Origin: Kitasatospora purpeofusca
GTDB lineage: Bacteria > Actinomycetota > Actinomycetes > Streptomycetales > Streptomycetaceae
NCBI RefSeq assembly: GCF_000718025.1
Contig: NZ_JODS01000033.1
Coordinates: 1 to 64,000, forward strand
Length of the DNA: 64,000 nucleotides
Direction: 5' to 3'
Shown: positions 16,467 to 24,613 of the stretch, piece after piece
How the letters are laid out: each line of letters begins with the position of its first letter
Position numbering within the stretch: position 1 is the stretch's first letter
Notes under the pieces: model-generated
The model's database searches: none
Told to the model about the DNA's origin: nothing
Seen by the model: only the letters and a program-made list of their open reading frames with translations
Position numbers and translations under genes: made by a program

Positions 16467-17006
16467 ATGGGGCGTGTGGTGGTCGCCGCTCGGGCGGTGG
16501 CCGTGGTTGTCGCCACCTGGCTGGCGCTGGTCCTGCTGATGGTGCTGGTGGTCCTGCTGGGCTCGCTGCTGCCGGGCACCTCGGTCCGCGGCGTCCTCTC
16601 GTCCTCGCTCGTTCCGCTGTGGCTGCTCGCCCTGTTGCTCGGACCGCCGGTCGCCTGCGTCGCGCTGCGCCGGTGGATCGCCGTCGGCCGGTCCGGCGGT
16701 GCGGCCGGGGCTCCGCCTCCCAGGTCCGACGAGCAGTGGGACTTCCGGGCCCCGCCTCCGCGGTCCGACGAGCGGTGGGACTTCCGGGCCCCGCCTGCCC
16801 CGTCCGACCCGGAAGCCCCACGCACCACGCCGGGCACGCCCGCGCCGGAGACCCCGGAGGACCTGGAGACCCCGGTGGACCCTCACGCCGAGGCCCGGCG
16901 GCGACGGGCCCGTGCGGACGCCGAGCGGGCGGCCAGTGCGGCAGCCCAACGGGCGCGCGAGGAGAAGGCCCGCCGACGGGCCCGGCGCAACCGCCGCCCG
17001 CGCTGA
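16467..17006 (+). CDS. Two-helix membrane protein with a charged repeat tail
   Basis: A 179-residue hypothetical protein. Two long hydrophobic helices (about residues 4-35 and 45-70) are followed by a cytoplasmic-looking tail. The tail carries a 13-residue tandem repeat (APPPRSDEQWDFR, APPPRSDERWDFR, then a partial APPAPSD), a Pro/Thr-rich stretch and a very basic Ala/Arg C-terminus (ARRRRARADAERAASAAAQ and on), probably helical. GAGGG lies upstream of ATG 16467; an in-frame ATG at 16440 is possible. No family is recognised. It converges with a small gene across inverted repeat copy C. Confidence 0.7.
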   Translation: MGRVVVAARAVAVVVATWLALVLLMVLVVLLGSLLPGTSVRGVLSSSLVPLWLLALLLGPPVACVALRRWIAVGRSGGAAGAPPPRSDEQWDFRAPPPRSDERWDFRAPPAPSDPEAPRTTPGTPAPETPEDLETPVDPHAEARRRRARADAERAASAAAQRAREEKARRRARRNRRPR

Positions 17007-17034
17007 CGGGCCCGCGGTACTGAACGACAAGCAC

Positions 17035-17069
17035 GGAGTGGGAAGTCGGCGGCGTCGACTTCCCACTCC
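17035..17069. repeat. Dispersed inverted repeat, copy C
   Basis: Perfect arms ggagtgggaagtcg (17035-17048) and cgacttcccactcc (17056-17069) flank gcggcgt; pairing extends two more bases on each side. It lies between the convergent genes ending at 17006 and 17103. Confidence 0.93.
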
Positions 17070-17102
17070 GTTCCCGCCGGTGCGGCGGTCACCCACCGCC
17101 TG

Positions 17103-17276
17103 TCAGTTGGGCAGGGGCTTGACGATCGTGTGGGTGATGACCTGCCCCGTGATCTGCTTGGTCTCCAGCTTCTGGTGGCCGACCGGCTGGCTGGCCTTGA
17201 TGGCGACCGGGGGTGCCGGCTTCTCCTCCACTGCGGGCTCGTCGGCGGTGGCCTCGGCGGGCTGCTCCTCGGACAT
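17103..17276 (-). CDS. 57-residue acidic hypothetical protein
   Basis: A short open frame with a good AAGGAG site before ATG 17276 and strong third-position GC. The protein starts MSEEQPAEATADEPAVEEKP, is acidic and Pro-rich for its first half, then turns neutral to basic with QKLETKQITGQVITHTIVK, and ends in PLPN. It has no signal peptide or membrane segment. An acidic leader followed by a more hydrophobic Thr/Ile-rich tail is a shape shared by some ribosomal peptide precursors, but no modifying enzyme is adjacent, so I leave it unassigned. Confidence 0.6.
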   Translation of the reverse strand: MSEEQPAEATADEPAVEEKPAPPVAIKASQPVGHQKLETKQITGQVITHTIVKPLPN

Positions 17277-17390
17277 GGGGGTCTCCTTCTGTCGTAACCG
17301 GAACGGACGTAGTCGATCTTCCCCGACGGAGACCCGCAGTAACCGATCGATTACCGGCCACCGAAACGGGTGCCAATGGCCGGGACGGCC

Positions 17391-18284
17391 CTACTCCGCC
17401 GCGGCAGGGGCGTAGCTCTTGGCCTCGGAGTACTTCCACGAGGCGAACTGCCAGGTGCCCAGCCTGAGCTCCAGCCGCTGGTTCGGCGCGAGAGTTCCGG
17501 TGACCGTGATGTCCCGCCAGGCCCTCCCGGCGTCCGAGCAGCCCGTCTCCTCGGAGTTCTTCCACGACTCGTCGCTGCCGCCGTACTGGAGCCACGCCGT
17601 GTGCCTGCCGATCACGGCGCAGTTCGCCTGCAGGGATCCCTCCAGGTGGTAGGTGCGGTTCCCCTCCCCGCTCCAGGTCAGCAGGCCGGAGAACGACAGC
17701 ACCGCCAGCGTGGAGCCGTTCGACTTCTCGTGGTTGACCTGGAAGGAGACCCGTTCGCCGGGCGCGTCCGGCCCGTCCAGGTACTTGTGCGCGCCGACCA
17801 GGAGCAGCACGTTCTCGCCCACCGGCGCGTCGGCGGCGATCATCCCCCGGGTGACCGCCTCCTTCCACTGCGGGGTGGCGGTCAGGTCGCGGATCAGCGC
17901 GGGACCGTCCCCGTCCGCGAAGAACTCCTCCACCTCCGCGATGCGACGCTTGGCGTCCGCCCGCCCTTCCTCGTCGAGGAACTCGTCGCGGGTGATGTCC
18001 TCCAGCGCCCGTACGTCGAGGCCGGACCCCAGGAGGACGGCCCAGACCTCCTGGGCCTGGTCCGTCGCGACGATCGCGTCGTGGAGTTTGTGCCGGGTGT
18101 CGATGTCCAGCTCCTGCGCTGTCCCTGCACCCGCCGCCCGCATCACGGGCGCAACGGCCGCACCCGGGGGCGGGGGCAGCGGGGAGGCGTCGGGAGAAGC
18201 GCCGGCGGGAAGGGCGGCGGCGGCCTGCACGACCACGGCGGCGCAGGCCGCGAGGGCGGCCCGCCTGATCCGGTTCCTGTTCAC
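17391..18284 (-). CDS. Secreted protein with ALF-repeat-like helical region
   Basis: A 297-residue exported protein. Basic residues NRNRIRR precede a signal core (AALAACAAVVVQAAAALPAGA). The middle (about residues 60-165) is helical and charged, with HKLHDAIVATDQAQEVWAVL, a segment of the kind seen in ALF-repeat proteins of Streptomyces. The C-terminal 130 residues look like a beta domain with two Cys (CAVIGRHTAWLQYGG, ETGCSDAGRAWRDITVTG). Function is unknown; a cell-surface or toxin-associated role is possible. The start is uncertain: GTG 18284 and GTG 18311 both lack a good ribosome-binding site. Confidence 0.75.
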   Translation of the reverse strand: MNRNRIRRAALAACAAVVVQAAAALPAGASPDASPLPPPPGAAVAPVMRAAGAGTAQELDIDTRHKLHDAIVATDQAQEVWAVLLGSGLDVRALEDITRDEFLDEEGRADAKRRIAEVEEFFADGDGPALIRDLTATPQWKEAVTRGMIAADAPVGENVLLLVGAHKYLDGPDAPGERVSFQVNHEKSNGSTLAVLSFSGLLTWSGEGNRTYHLEGSLQANCAVIGRHTAWLQYGGSDESWKNSEETGCSDAGRAWRDITVTGTLAPNQRLELRLGTWQFASWKYSEAKSYAPAAAE

Positions 18285-18357
18285 ACCATGATCAACGACG
18301 CCGGACACCACCCGTCACCGTCCCCGGGCACGGGTCCCGGGTGGGACCGCCGCCCCG

Positions 18358-18495
18358 TCAGGACGCGGTGCGCCCGGACGAGTCCGGCCGGTCATTGCCG
18401 TTGACGACGACCACCTCGGTGGTGCTCTCGTAGGAGTAGGTGCGCCCGACGCTGTCCGGTTGGCGGGTGTCGGTGACGCGCCGGTCCTCCTCCAC
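18358..18495 (-). CDS. Possible small hypothetical protein
   Basis: A short frame whose last 30 codons have almost exclusively G or C in the third position and read as ordinary polar protein (VGRTYSYESTTEVVVVNGND). Start codon choice is weak: GTG 18495 gives 45 residues and GTG 18543 gives 61, the latter just beside the 20-bp palindrome. No family is recognised. It could be a decayed 3' end of a longer gene. Confidence 0.3.
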   Translation of the reverse strand: MEEDRRVTDTRQPDSVGRTYSYESTTEVVVVNGNDRPDSSGRTAS

Positions 18496-18544
18496 CGCGC
18501 GTCCGTGGTCGTCGCTCGCCCGGCCGTGTCCGGGCCGCAGCACA

Positions 18545-18589
18545 GCGGCGCCACAGAAGGTCGATGCCGTCGACCTTCTGTGGCGCCGC
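18545..18589. terminator. Perfect 20-bp palindromic hairpin
   Basis: Arms gcggcgccacagaaggtcga and tcgaccttctgtggcgccgc enclose tgccg: a 20-bp perfect stem. It lies upstream of both a possible minus-strand small gene and the plus-strand serine hydrolase gene, so it is not at an obvious gene end. It could be a terminator for an undetected transcript or an operator. Confidence 0.55.
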
Positions 18590-18790
18590 CCCCACCCCCC
18601 AGGGAAGGTCAAGTCAAGCCCCTCGAAGGGGATTTCGTGCTACTCCGCGCCCGTCCCAGGGTGGACCGCAAGTCGCCGCGCAGAGGCAGCGCAGAGGCCC
18701 GGCAGGGCCTCCCGCAGGACGACGCGGGTGGGGCGGTGCGGATGCGAACGTGGCGGTGGGGCCCGGGGGTCGGGTCCGGGAGGGAACACC

Positions 18791-20068
18791 ATGAACGCCA
18801 ACCACTGGGCCGGACCGCGTCGTCGCGACCGGCTCGGCCTGCGGCTCGCCGCCGTCGCGGTGGCCGGGGCCACGGTCGCCACGCTCGCCCCGACGGCCGC
18901 GGTGGCGGCCGGGGTCGGGGTGCCCGCCGCCGTGGCGGGGGCCGAGCGGCCGCGGCCGGCCGTCGACCTGGGCCCGGAGCTGCGGGCCCTGGTCGAGCGC
19001 GGCGGTGCGACGGCCGCGCTCGGCGAGTCGCGCGAGGACGGCCGCCGGCCGTGGCGCGACGCCGCCGGAGTCGTCGACCTGGACTCCGGGCGCGCGGTGC
19101 GCACCGACAGCCGCTTCCGGATCGGCAGCGTCACCAAGACCTTCGTCTCCACCGTCGTACTCCAACTGGCGGACGAGGGGCAGCTCCGGCTGGACGACCC
19201 GGTGGAGAAGTACCTGCCGGGCGTCGTCCCGAACGGCGGCGCGATCACCCTGCGGCAGCTGCTGCAGCACACCAGCGGCCTGTTCGACTACCTGGAGGAC
19301 CCGCGGTTCCTCTACCACGACGAGGCGAGCCTGCGCGCTTACCTGGCCGAGGGACGCTGGACGGACTTCCGCCCAGAGGAGCTGGTCTCCGTCGGTGTCG
19401 GGCACACCCCGTACTTCGCGCCCGGGCAGGGCTGGCACTACTCCAACACCAACTACATCCTCACCGGGATGATCATCCGCAAGGTCACCGGGCGCAGCTG
19501 GCAGCGCGAGGTCGAACGGCGGATCGTCGAACCGCTGCACCTCGACAGCACGACGTTCCCGAACACCTCCGCCCGGATCCCCGGCCCGCACGCGCACGGG
19601 TACGTCCAGCTGCCGGAGGGCCCGGCGGACGTCACCAGGATCAACCCGACCGTCGCGGACGCCGCCGGCAACGGCATCTCCACCACCGCAGACCTCGACC
19701 GCTTCCACGCCGCCCTGTTCGGCGGCAAGCTGCTGACGCCCGCCCGGCTGGCCGAGATGACCACGGCCGTCCCCGCCCCGATGATCGCCGCCCACTACGG
19801 CCTGGGCCTGATCCGCTACGACCTGCCGTGCGGCGAGGTCTGGGGCCACACCGGCGGCATCCCCGGCTACAACACGATCATGCTCGGGGCGCGGGACGGC
19901 TCGCGGCAGTTCGCCCTCTCGTTCAACCTCCTGGAGGGTGCCGAGACGGACGAGACCGGCGCGGCGATCGACGCGCTGTTCGTCAAGGCGGCCTGCGGCC
20001 CGGACGGTGCCGAGGCGGCTTCGGCTGGCGACGGCGCCGGCCGGTCACCGCTGAAGCTGCTGCGCTGA
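18791..20068 (+). CDS. Secreted class C beta-lactamase-like serine hydrolase / D-Ala-D-Ala carboxypeptidase family
   Basis: A 425-residue exported enzyme. The N-terminus RRRDRLGLRLAAVAVAGATV is a signal peptide, with cleavage after AVA near residue 35. The motif set is complete: GSVTKTF (Ser-x-x-Lys), WHYSNTNYI (YxN) and WGHTGGIPGY (HxG). It shares its overall layout with the protein at 8685-9806, including YLPGVV and LLQ(H/Q)TSGL blocks, so they are paralogues. The likely role is peptidoglycan D-Ala-D-Ala carboxypeptidase or esterase outside the membrane. ATG 18791 has GGGAGG upstream. About 200 non-coding bases with a short cccctcgaagggg hairpin precede it. Confidence 0.88.
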   Translation: MNANHWAGPRRRDRLGLRLAAVAVAGATVATLAPTAAVAAGVGVPAAVAGAERPRPAVDLGPELRALVERGGATAALGESREDGRRPWRDAAGVVDLDSGRAVRTDSRFRIGSVTKTFVSTVVLQLADEGQLRLDDPVEKYLPGVVPNGGAITLRQLLQHTSGLFDYLEDPRFLYHDEASLRAYLAEGRWTDFRPEELVSVGVGHTPYFAPGQGWHYSNTNYILTGMIIRKVTGRSWQREVERRIVEPLHLDSTTFPNTSARIPGPHAHGYVQLPEGPADVTRINPTVADAAGNGISTTADLDRFHAALFGGKLLTPARLAEMTTAVPAPMIAAHYGLGLIRYDLPCGEVWGHTGGIPGYNTIMLGARDGSRQFALSFNLLEGAETDETGAAIDALFVKAACGPDGAEAASAGDGAGRSPLKLLR

Positions 20069-20131
20069 AGCCTCCCCGCCCCTCCCCGCCGACACCCACG
20101 CCGAGGCCGGCGGCGGCCGAACGGACAGGCA

Positions 20132-21301
20132 TCAGTCCAACAGCGCCGCCGTTTCGGCGAGGTCGGCGTGCGCGCGGTCGAAGGAGCGTGCCGCGACGAG
20201 GAACATCGACCGGTCGGTGAGGGCGCGGGCGAGGCGTGCGGGATCGTCGGGCAGGCGGCGGGCGAGCGTCACGCCCTCGTCGAAGCGGGGCGCGAACCGC
20301 TCCTCGAACCGGTAGTGGTGGTCGCCGTCGCGGACGGCCGCGCGGATGCTGATCCTGCGCAGGACGTCGACCAGTTCGGGCAGCCGTTCGGCCTCGCGCA
20401 GTTCCGCCGCCTCCGCTTCGAGGCCCGGGAGCATGCCGAGAAAGCCCTCCCGGACGTCGCGCGACCAGCCGCGCTCCGTGCCGAACGGCGGCATCGGTGA
20501 CTCCGGGCTCGCGGCGGGTTCGACCGCCCGCCCCGACAGGACGAAGAGCGTGCTCCACCAGCCGAGGGAGCAGTACCACCTCCTCGCCTCGCCCGCAGTG
20601 GCGCTCGCGAGCTGCTCCAGGACGCCCAGGGCCTCCCGTCGGGCGACCGCGGCACTCGCCCCGTCCCCGACGGCCTCCCGCATCCGGGCGAACTGGACCA
20701 GCGCCCAGACGAGCAGCAGCGGGCCGGTACCCCGGTCGGTCACCTCGCGCCGGGTCTCCGCGAGGAGCTCGCGGAAAACGGCCGCCGCGGCGTCGTGCAG
20801 CCCGGCGCCCTCCAGGCTCGCCGCCCACCGCACCATCTCCCAGAACGAGTCCTCCGGGGCCCCCTTCCGCGCTGCCACCTCGTACAGCGCCGCCGCTTCC
20901 CCGAAGCACCCCTCCTCGGCCAGCACGGTCGCCAGCTGCCCGCTGCGGCCGGCCCCGGCCAGCTCCTCGCAGACCGCGCGGCCTTCCGCCCTGCGCCCGA
21001 GGGCGAACAACGAAGCCTGGTAGGCCTCCAGGGCACGACACAGCCACTCCACCCGCTCCGGCGCCCCGGCCTCCGCAACACGAGCGGCCCGGACCGCCTC
21101 CGCGGCCAGCTCGACCTTCACCCGCGGATCCCGACTGTGATTACACAGCGTGAGCAGCGTGCCGACCAACTTCGGCCCGTACACCTTCGGACTCACCTCG
21201 GCCAGCACCCGGTACGCCCCGGCAAGCTCCTCCGGCCCCAGCCGCCCGGACCCCAGCAGCAGCACCCGGGCCCGCAACACCGCATCGTGATCGATCGTCA
21301 A
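20132..21301 (-). CDS. Tetratricopeptide-like helical repeat protein
   Basis: A 389-residue Ala/Glu/Arg-rich protein made of helical hairpins resembling TPR units (for example ERVEWLCRALEAYQASLFAL, then FGEAAALYEVAARKGAPEDS). There is no membrane segment, signal peptide or enzymatic motif. Such actinobacterial proteins usually act as scaffolds or regulators. The start is TTG 21301 with AGGGGAA just upstream. It is not visibly in an operon: the next minus-strand gene upstream starts 1 kb away behind a 148-base gap. Function unknown. Confidence 0.75.
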   Translation of the reverse strand: MTIDHDAVLRARVLLLGSGRLGPEELAGAYRVLAEVSPKVYGPKLVGTLLTLCNHSRDPRVKVELAAEAVRAARVAEAGAPERVEWLCRALEAYQASLFALGRRAEGRAVCEELAGAGRSGQLATVLAEEGCFGEAAALYEVAARKGAPEDSFWEMVRWAASLEGAGLHDAAAAVFRELLAETRREVTDRGTGPLLLVWALVQFARMREAVGDGASAAVARREALGVLEQLASATAGEARRWYCSLGWWSTLFVLSGRAVEPAASPESPMPPFGTERGWSRDVREGFLGMLPGLEAEAAELREAERLPELVDVLRRISIRAAVRDGDHHYRFEERFAPRFDEGVTLARRLPDDPARLARALTDRSMFLVAARSFDRAHADLAETAALLD

Positions 21302-21449
21302 CGCTTCCCCTGTCTCCGGATGACGGACGAAGGAGATTCTGAGCGTCGGGGAACGGACCGGACAAGCCTCCCGAACTGTGCTTTCCGCCCTACGAAAAGC
21401 GGCTCTGACCTGTCATGATGGACATGCTTTCACCCTCGGGCACCTTGCA

Positions 21450-22337
21450 CTACGACCGGTGGGCGACCATCCGGTCCAGGACGAGGTGGCCGCGTGCCAC
21501 CAGGTCCTCGCGGCCGTCGACCAGCCCGTGGTGCAGGTAGGAGACGCCCCGGCGGACGGTCAGCAGCCACAGCAGCCGCTCTTCCTCGGCCGTCAGTGGA
21601 CGGCCGTACCCGGTGAAGTACGCCTCCCGCAGCTCGGGCCGCAGCGGCCACAGGGCGCCGAACAGCCACACGAACTCCGCCGCCGCGACGCCCCTCCTGG
21701 TCATCGCGAAGTCGATCAGGCCGTGCCGGCCGGTCTCCTCGTCGTACAGCCAGTTCCGGGTCTCGTAGTCACCGTGCCGGTAGACCAGCGGCAACTGCTC
21801 GGCGAGACCCACCAGTTCCTCCGACGCGGCCCGCACCAGGGCGAGCCGGTCGGCGGCCAGATGCGGTGCGGTGCTCTCCAGGCATTCGGCGGCCTCCTGG
21901 GCCTGCTCCCGCATCTCGACCCGCACCGCAGCGCGGTCCGCAGCCGTACCGGGCCCGGACGCGTCGTGCCAGCGGCGCAGCAACCGCCCGGCATCCTCGT
22001 GCAGGCGCAGCTCGGCGTGCGGCTCCAGCGGCAGGTCCCGCACGACGCGGCCGGGCAGCACCGAGCTGAGGATCGCACGCAACCGTGGGTCGGCGGCGAG
22101 CAGCCGCGGCGCCTCCAGGTCGGTCAAGTGCGCTGCGGCGTACGCGTAACCGGCGACCTCGCGTTCGTAGTCGAGGTCGCCGGGGCCGATCTTCACATAG
22201 GCCGTGCGGGGTCCGGCCGTCACCCGCCACACCTGGGAGCTGTTCCGGGGCCAGGAGCGGTCCTCACTCGTGTCCAGGCCGGGCAGGTGGCCGGCGACCC
22301 AGTCGCGCAGCTCGGGCGGGAAGGGCTTGGCAGTCAT
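21450..22337 (-). CDS. Aminoglycoside phosphotransferase-family kinase (APH)
   Basis: A 295-residue protein with the APH/choline kinase fold. The catalytic loop reads YRHGDYETRNWL (Asp as base, Asn for metal) and the metal-binding motif reads GLIDFAM (about residue 230). The N-lobe lysine is in RTAYVKIGPG. APH-fold kinases phosphorylate many small alcohols; without close homology I do not infer antibiotic resistance. It is isolated: downstream is a 148-base gap and upstream the terminator/inverted-repeat module that follows the GNAT gene. Confidence 0.85.
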   Translation of the reverse strand: MTAKPFPPELRDWVAGHLPGLDTSEDRSWPRNSSQVWRVTAGPRTAYVKIGPGDLDYEREVAGYAYAAAHLTDLEAPRLLAADPRLRAILSSVLPGRVVRDLPLEPHAELRLHEDAGRLLRRWHDASGPGTAADRAAVRVEMREQAQEAAECLESTAPHLAADRLALVRAASEELVGLAEQLPLVYRHGDYETRNWLYDEETGRHGLIDFAMTRRGVAAAEFVWLFGALWPLRPELREAYFTGYGRPLTAEEERLLWLLTVRRGVSYLHHGLVDGREDLVARGHLVLDRMVAHRS

Positions 22338-22441
22338 GGTCGTACGTCATCAGTCCGGCCCCGCCGGCGCGGCCGGACACGCCGAACCGACCGCCCTCAC
22401 GCCGTCCCGAACCCTTCGCCCGCTGGGACGTCGAAGAACGG

Positions 22442-22470
22442 TGGGACCCTCGGCAGCTCCGAGGGTCCCA
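22442..22470. terminator. Intrinsic terminator beyond the GNAT gene
   Basis: A 12-bp stem tgggaccctcgg / ccgagggtccca has a cagct loop. In minus-strand order it follows the GNAT stop (22523) and inverted repeat copy D, the same order as at doxX. Confidence 0.85.
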
Positions 22471-22477
22471 GCGTTAT

Positions 22478-22512
22478 GGAGTGGGAAGTCGATGCCGCCG
22501 CCTTCCCACTCC
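22478..22512. repeat. Dispersed inverted repeat, copy D
   Basis: Arms ggagtgggaag (22478-22488) and cttcccactcc (22502-22512) pair perfectly; the inner gtcg/cgcc bases no longer pair. The right arm continues into an extra ccactcc unit, a small local duplication. Confidence 0.88.
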
Positions 22513-22522
22513 CACTCCCCAG

Positions 22523-23194
22523 TCACGGGCGCGACGGTGCCGCAGCTGCCGCTCGGCGGTCGCGCAGGGCGGTGAGGCGGTGCTCCAACGCCGTGCGGCA
22601 GGACGGCCACTCCCCCGCTGTGATCGAGAAGATGGCCGAGTCCCGGAGCAGGCCCTCCTCGCCCGGGGCCCAGGAGATGGACCAGTTCCGCAGCACGCCC
22701 TCGAAGGTGGCACCCGTTTTCGCGATGGCCGCGCGGGAACGGCCGTTGCGGGCGTCGGTCTTGAGGTCGAGGCGGGAGACGCCCCAGGTCTCGAAGGCGT
22801 GCCGGAAGAGCAGGTACTTGGCCTCGGTGTTCAGTCCGCTGCCCTGGGCGGAGGCCGCCAGCCAGGTGAAGCCGACCTCGATCGCGAACAGCGTGCCGTC
22901 GGCCGGGTGGCGGCGCGGGTCCAGGAAGGCCGTCGCTCCGACGGCCCGGCCCGTGGCGCGGTCCACCTGGGCGTACGGGAGCACCCATCCGGTGTCGCGC
23001 CGGGCCAGTTGGGTGTCCACATAGGCGGTGAAGTCGCTCGCCGCCGGCACCCAGGTGAAGCCGTAGCCGGCCCGGTCCTCCGCCGCGGCGAGTGCCAGAT
23101 CCGGCGCGTGGGCATGCCCCAGCGGTTCCAGGCGGACGAACTCGCCCTCAAGCACGGGCCCTTCGAGCAGCGGCACCCCAACGGCGGAACCCAC
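22523..23194 (-). CDS. GNAT acetyltransferase, RimJ/RimL type
   Basis: A 223-residue acetyltransferase of the RimJ/L (Acetyltransf_3) group. It opens with LEGEFVRLEPLGHAHAPDLA, has the strand FAIEVGFTWLAASAQGSGLN preceding the acetyl-CoA helix TEAKYLLFRHAFE, and the family signature LKTDARNGRSRAAIAKTGAT. Members acetylate protein N-termini or antibiotics and other amines. GTG 23194 has an excellent GAGGAG site five bases upstream. The long C-terminal tail is Ala/Arg-rich. It is divergent from the MOSC gene. Confidence 0.88.
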   Translation of the reverse strand: MGSAVGVPLLEGPVLEGEFVRLEPLGHAHAPDLALAAAEDRAGYGFTWVPAASDFTAYVDTQLARRDTGWVLPYAQVDRATGRAVGATAFLDPRRHPADGTLFAIEVGFTWLAASAQGSGLNTEAKYLLFRHAFETWGVSRLDLKTDARNGRSRAAIAKTGATFEGVLRNWSISWAPGEEGLLRDSAIFSITAGEWPSCRTALEHRLTALRDRRAAAAAPSRP

Positions 23195-23383
23195 GGCTCC
23201 TCCTCGACACGGTCGACGACACAGACCCCGGCAGCCTCCCAGGCCCCACGACCCGGCGCACGTCCTTATCCACCCACCGAACGCCCGCCGTCCACGGCCG
23301 CCGTCCACACTCGCCGTCCACGCCCGCCCGACAGCGGGAAACCCCCTCGCCCCGGGAGTGCTGCGGCCCGTACCGTCGCGGGT

Positions 23384-24064
23384 ATGAAGCTGCTCACGGT
23401 CAACATCGGGCGGCCCCGCCCCAATCCGTGGAAGGGCCTCGACGCGACGGGCATCGACAAGCGGCCCGTCGACGGGCCGGTGTTCGTCAGCGCTCCCGGC
23501 CCCAAGGGCACCGGGGAGGTCGGTCTCGCCGGTGACCGGGTCTACGACGTGAAGCACCACGGCGGTCCCGACCAGGCCGTCTACGCCTACGCCCGGGAGG
23601 ACCTCGACGCCTGGCAGGCGGCACTGGGTCGGCCGCTCGCGAACGGCGTGTTCGGGGAGAACCTCACCACGCTCGGTCTCGACGTCAACGGCGCGCTGAT
23701 CGGCGAGCGCTGGCGCGTCGGGCCCGACACCGTACTGGAGGTGTCGGGCCCGCGGGTGCCGTGCGCCACGTTCCAGGGCCGGCTGGAACAGGAGGGCTGG
23801 ATCAAGCGGTTCACGCGGGCCGCCGTCCCCGGCGCCTACCTCCGGGTGGTCGAGCCGGGGGAGGTCCGGGCCGGCGATCGGATCGGGATCGTGCACCGGC
23901 CCGACCACGAGGTCACGGTGGCACTCGTGTTCCGCGCGATGACGCTCGAACCGGACCTGCTGCCCCTCCTGCTGGCCGCGGACGCGCTGCCGGACGAGAG
24001 CCGGGAGCACGTCCACCGCCGCACGGCCGGGCGGAGTTCCGGCGGGCCCGCGCAGTCAGGATGA
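23384..24064 (+). CDS. MOSC domain protein (YiiM-like)
   Basis: A 226-residue cytoplasmic protein matching stand-alone MOSC proteins. It starts MKLLTVNIGRPRP, has GDRVYDVKHHGGPDQAVYAY, FGENLTTLGLDVNGALIGER, and the conserved cysteine in VSGPRVPCATFQG that characterises the molybdenum-cofactor sulfurase C-terminal fold. YiiM-type proteins reduce N-hydroxylated substrates with a molybdenum cofactor. No molybdenum genes are near. It converges with the VOC gene, four bases apart. Confidence 0.9.
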   Translation: MKLLTVNIGRPRPNPWKGLDATGIDKRPVDGPVFVSAPGPKGTGEVGLAGDRVYDVKHHGGPDQAVYAYAREDLDAWQAALGRPLANGVFGENLTTLGLDVNGALIGERWRVGPDTVLEVSGPRVPCATFQGRLEQEGWIKRFTRAAVPGAYLRVVEPGEVRAGDRIGIVHRPDHEVTVALVFRAMTLEPDLLPLLLAADALPDESREHVHRRTAGRSSGGPAQSG

Positions 24065-24068
24065 GGGC

Positions 24069-24449
24069 TCAGACGGGGGCGAGGCGGGTCTTCAACAGGC
24101 AGAATTCGTTGCCCTCCGGGTCGGCGAGCACGTGCCAGCTCGCGTCCTCCGGCTGGCCGACGTCGACCGGTACGGCACCGGCGGCGAGGAGGCGTTCGAG
24201 TTCGGCGGCCTGGTCGCGGTCGGTGGGGTTGACGTCGATGTGCAGCCGGTTGTTCCCGGGCCTCGGGAGATCGGTGCGGATGAGGAAGATCGTCGCCTGC
24301 GGGCCGCCGAACCCCTCGCGCGGGCCGATCTCGATGCAGCCCTCCGCCTCCCGGTCGAGCTCGACGAAGTCCAGGACCTCGCACCAGAACCGGGCCAGCA
24401 GCTCCGGGTCGTGGCACTGGAGCACGATCTCACTGATCCGGCACGCCAT
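24069..24449 (-). CDS. VOC family (glyoxalase/bleomycin-resistance-like) protein
   Basis: A 126-residue protein with the paired beta-alpha-beta-beta-beta fold of the vicinal oxygen chelate family: ISEIVLQCHDPELLARFWCE begins the first module, NNRLHIDVNPTDRDQ the second, and WHVLADPEGNEFCLL is the classic C-terminal motif. Metal ligand candidates are His13, His75 and Glu116. Most such proteins are of unknown substrate. ATG 24449 follows directly on a divergent promoter region for the gene at 24614. Confidence 0.9.
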   Translation of the reverse strand: MACRISEIVLQCHDPELLARFWCEVLDFVELDREAEGCIEIGPREGFGGPQATIFLIRTDLPRPGNNRLHIDVNPTDRDQAAELERLLAAGAVPVDVGQPEDASWHVLADPEGNEFCLLKTRLAPV

Positions 24450-24613
24450 GGACAGAACCCACTCTCTCGGGACGAGGAAGCACCTTCCCGGGAACTTACC
24501 AGCCGGACAGATCGGCGTCGATCGGGTTCCGCGGACGGCTGCCGGGCGCCGCGAGCGTGATAGCGTCGCCCTCCTCTCCGGTGGGCCGGACGAGGTCTCC
24601 CGACAGGCGCTCG

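Noticed and set aside
21450..22337. An antibiotic resistance call for the APH-family gene
   Set aside because: The fold alone does not define aminoglycoside kinases; many actinobacterial members act on other substrates and no cluster context supports resistance.
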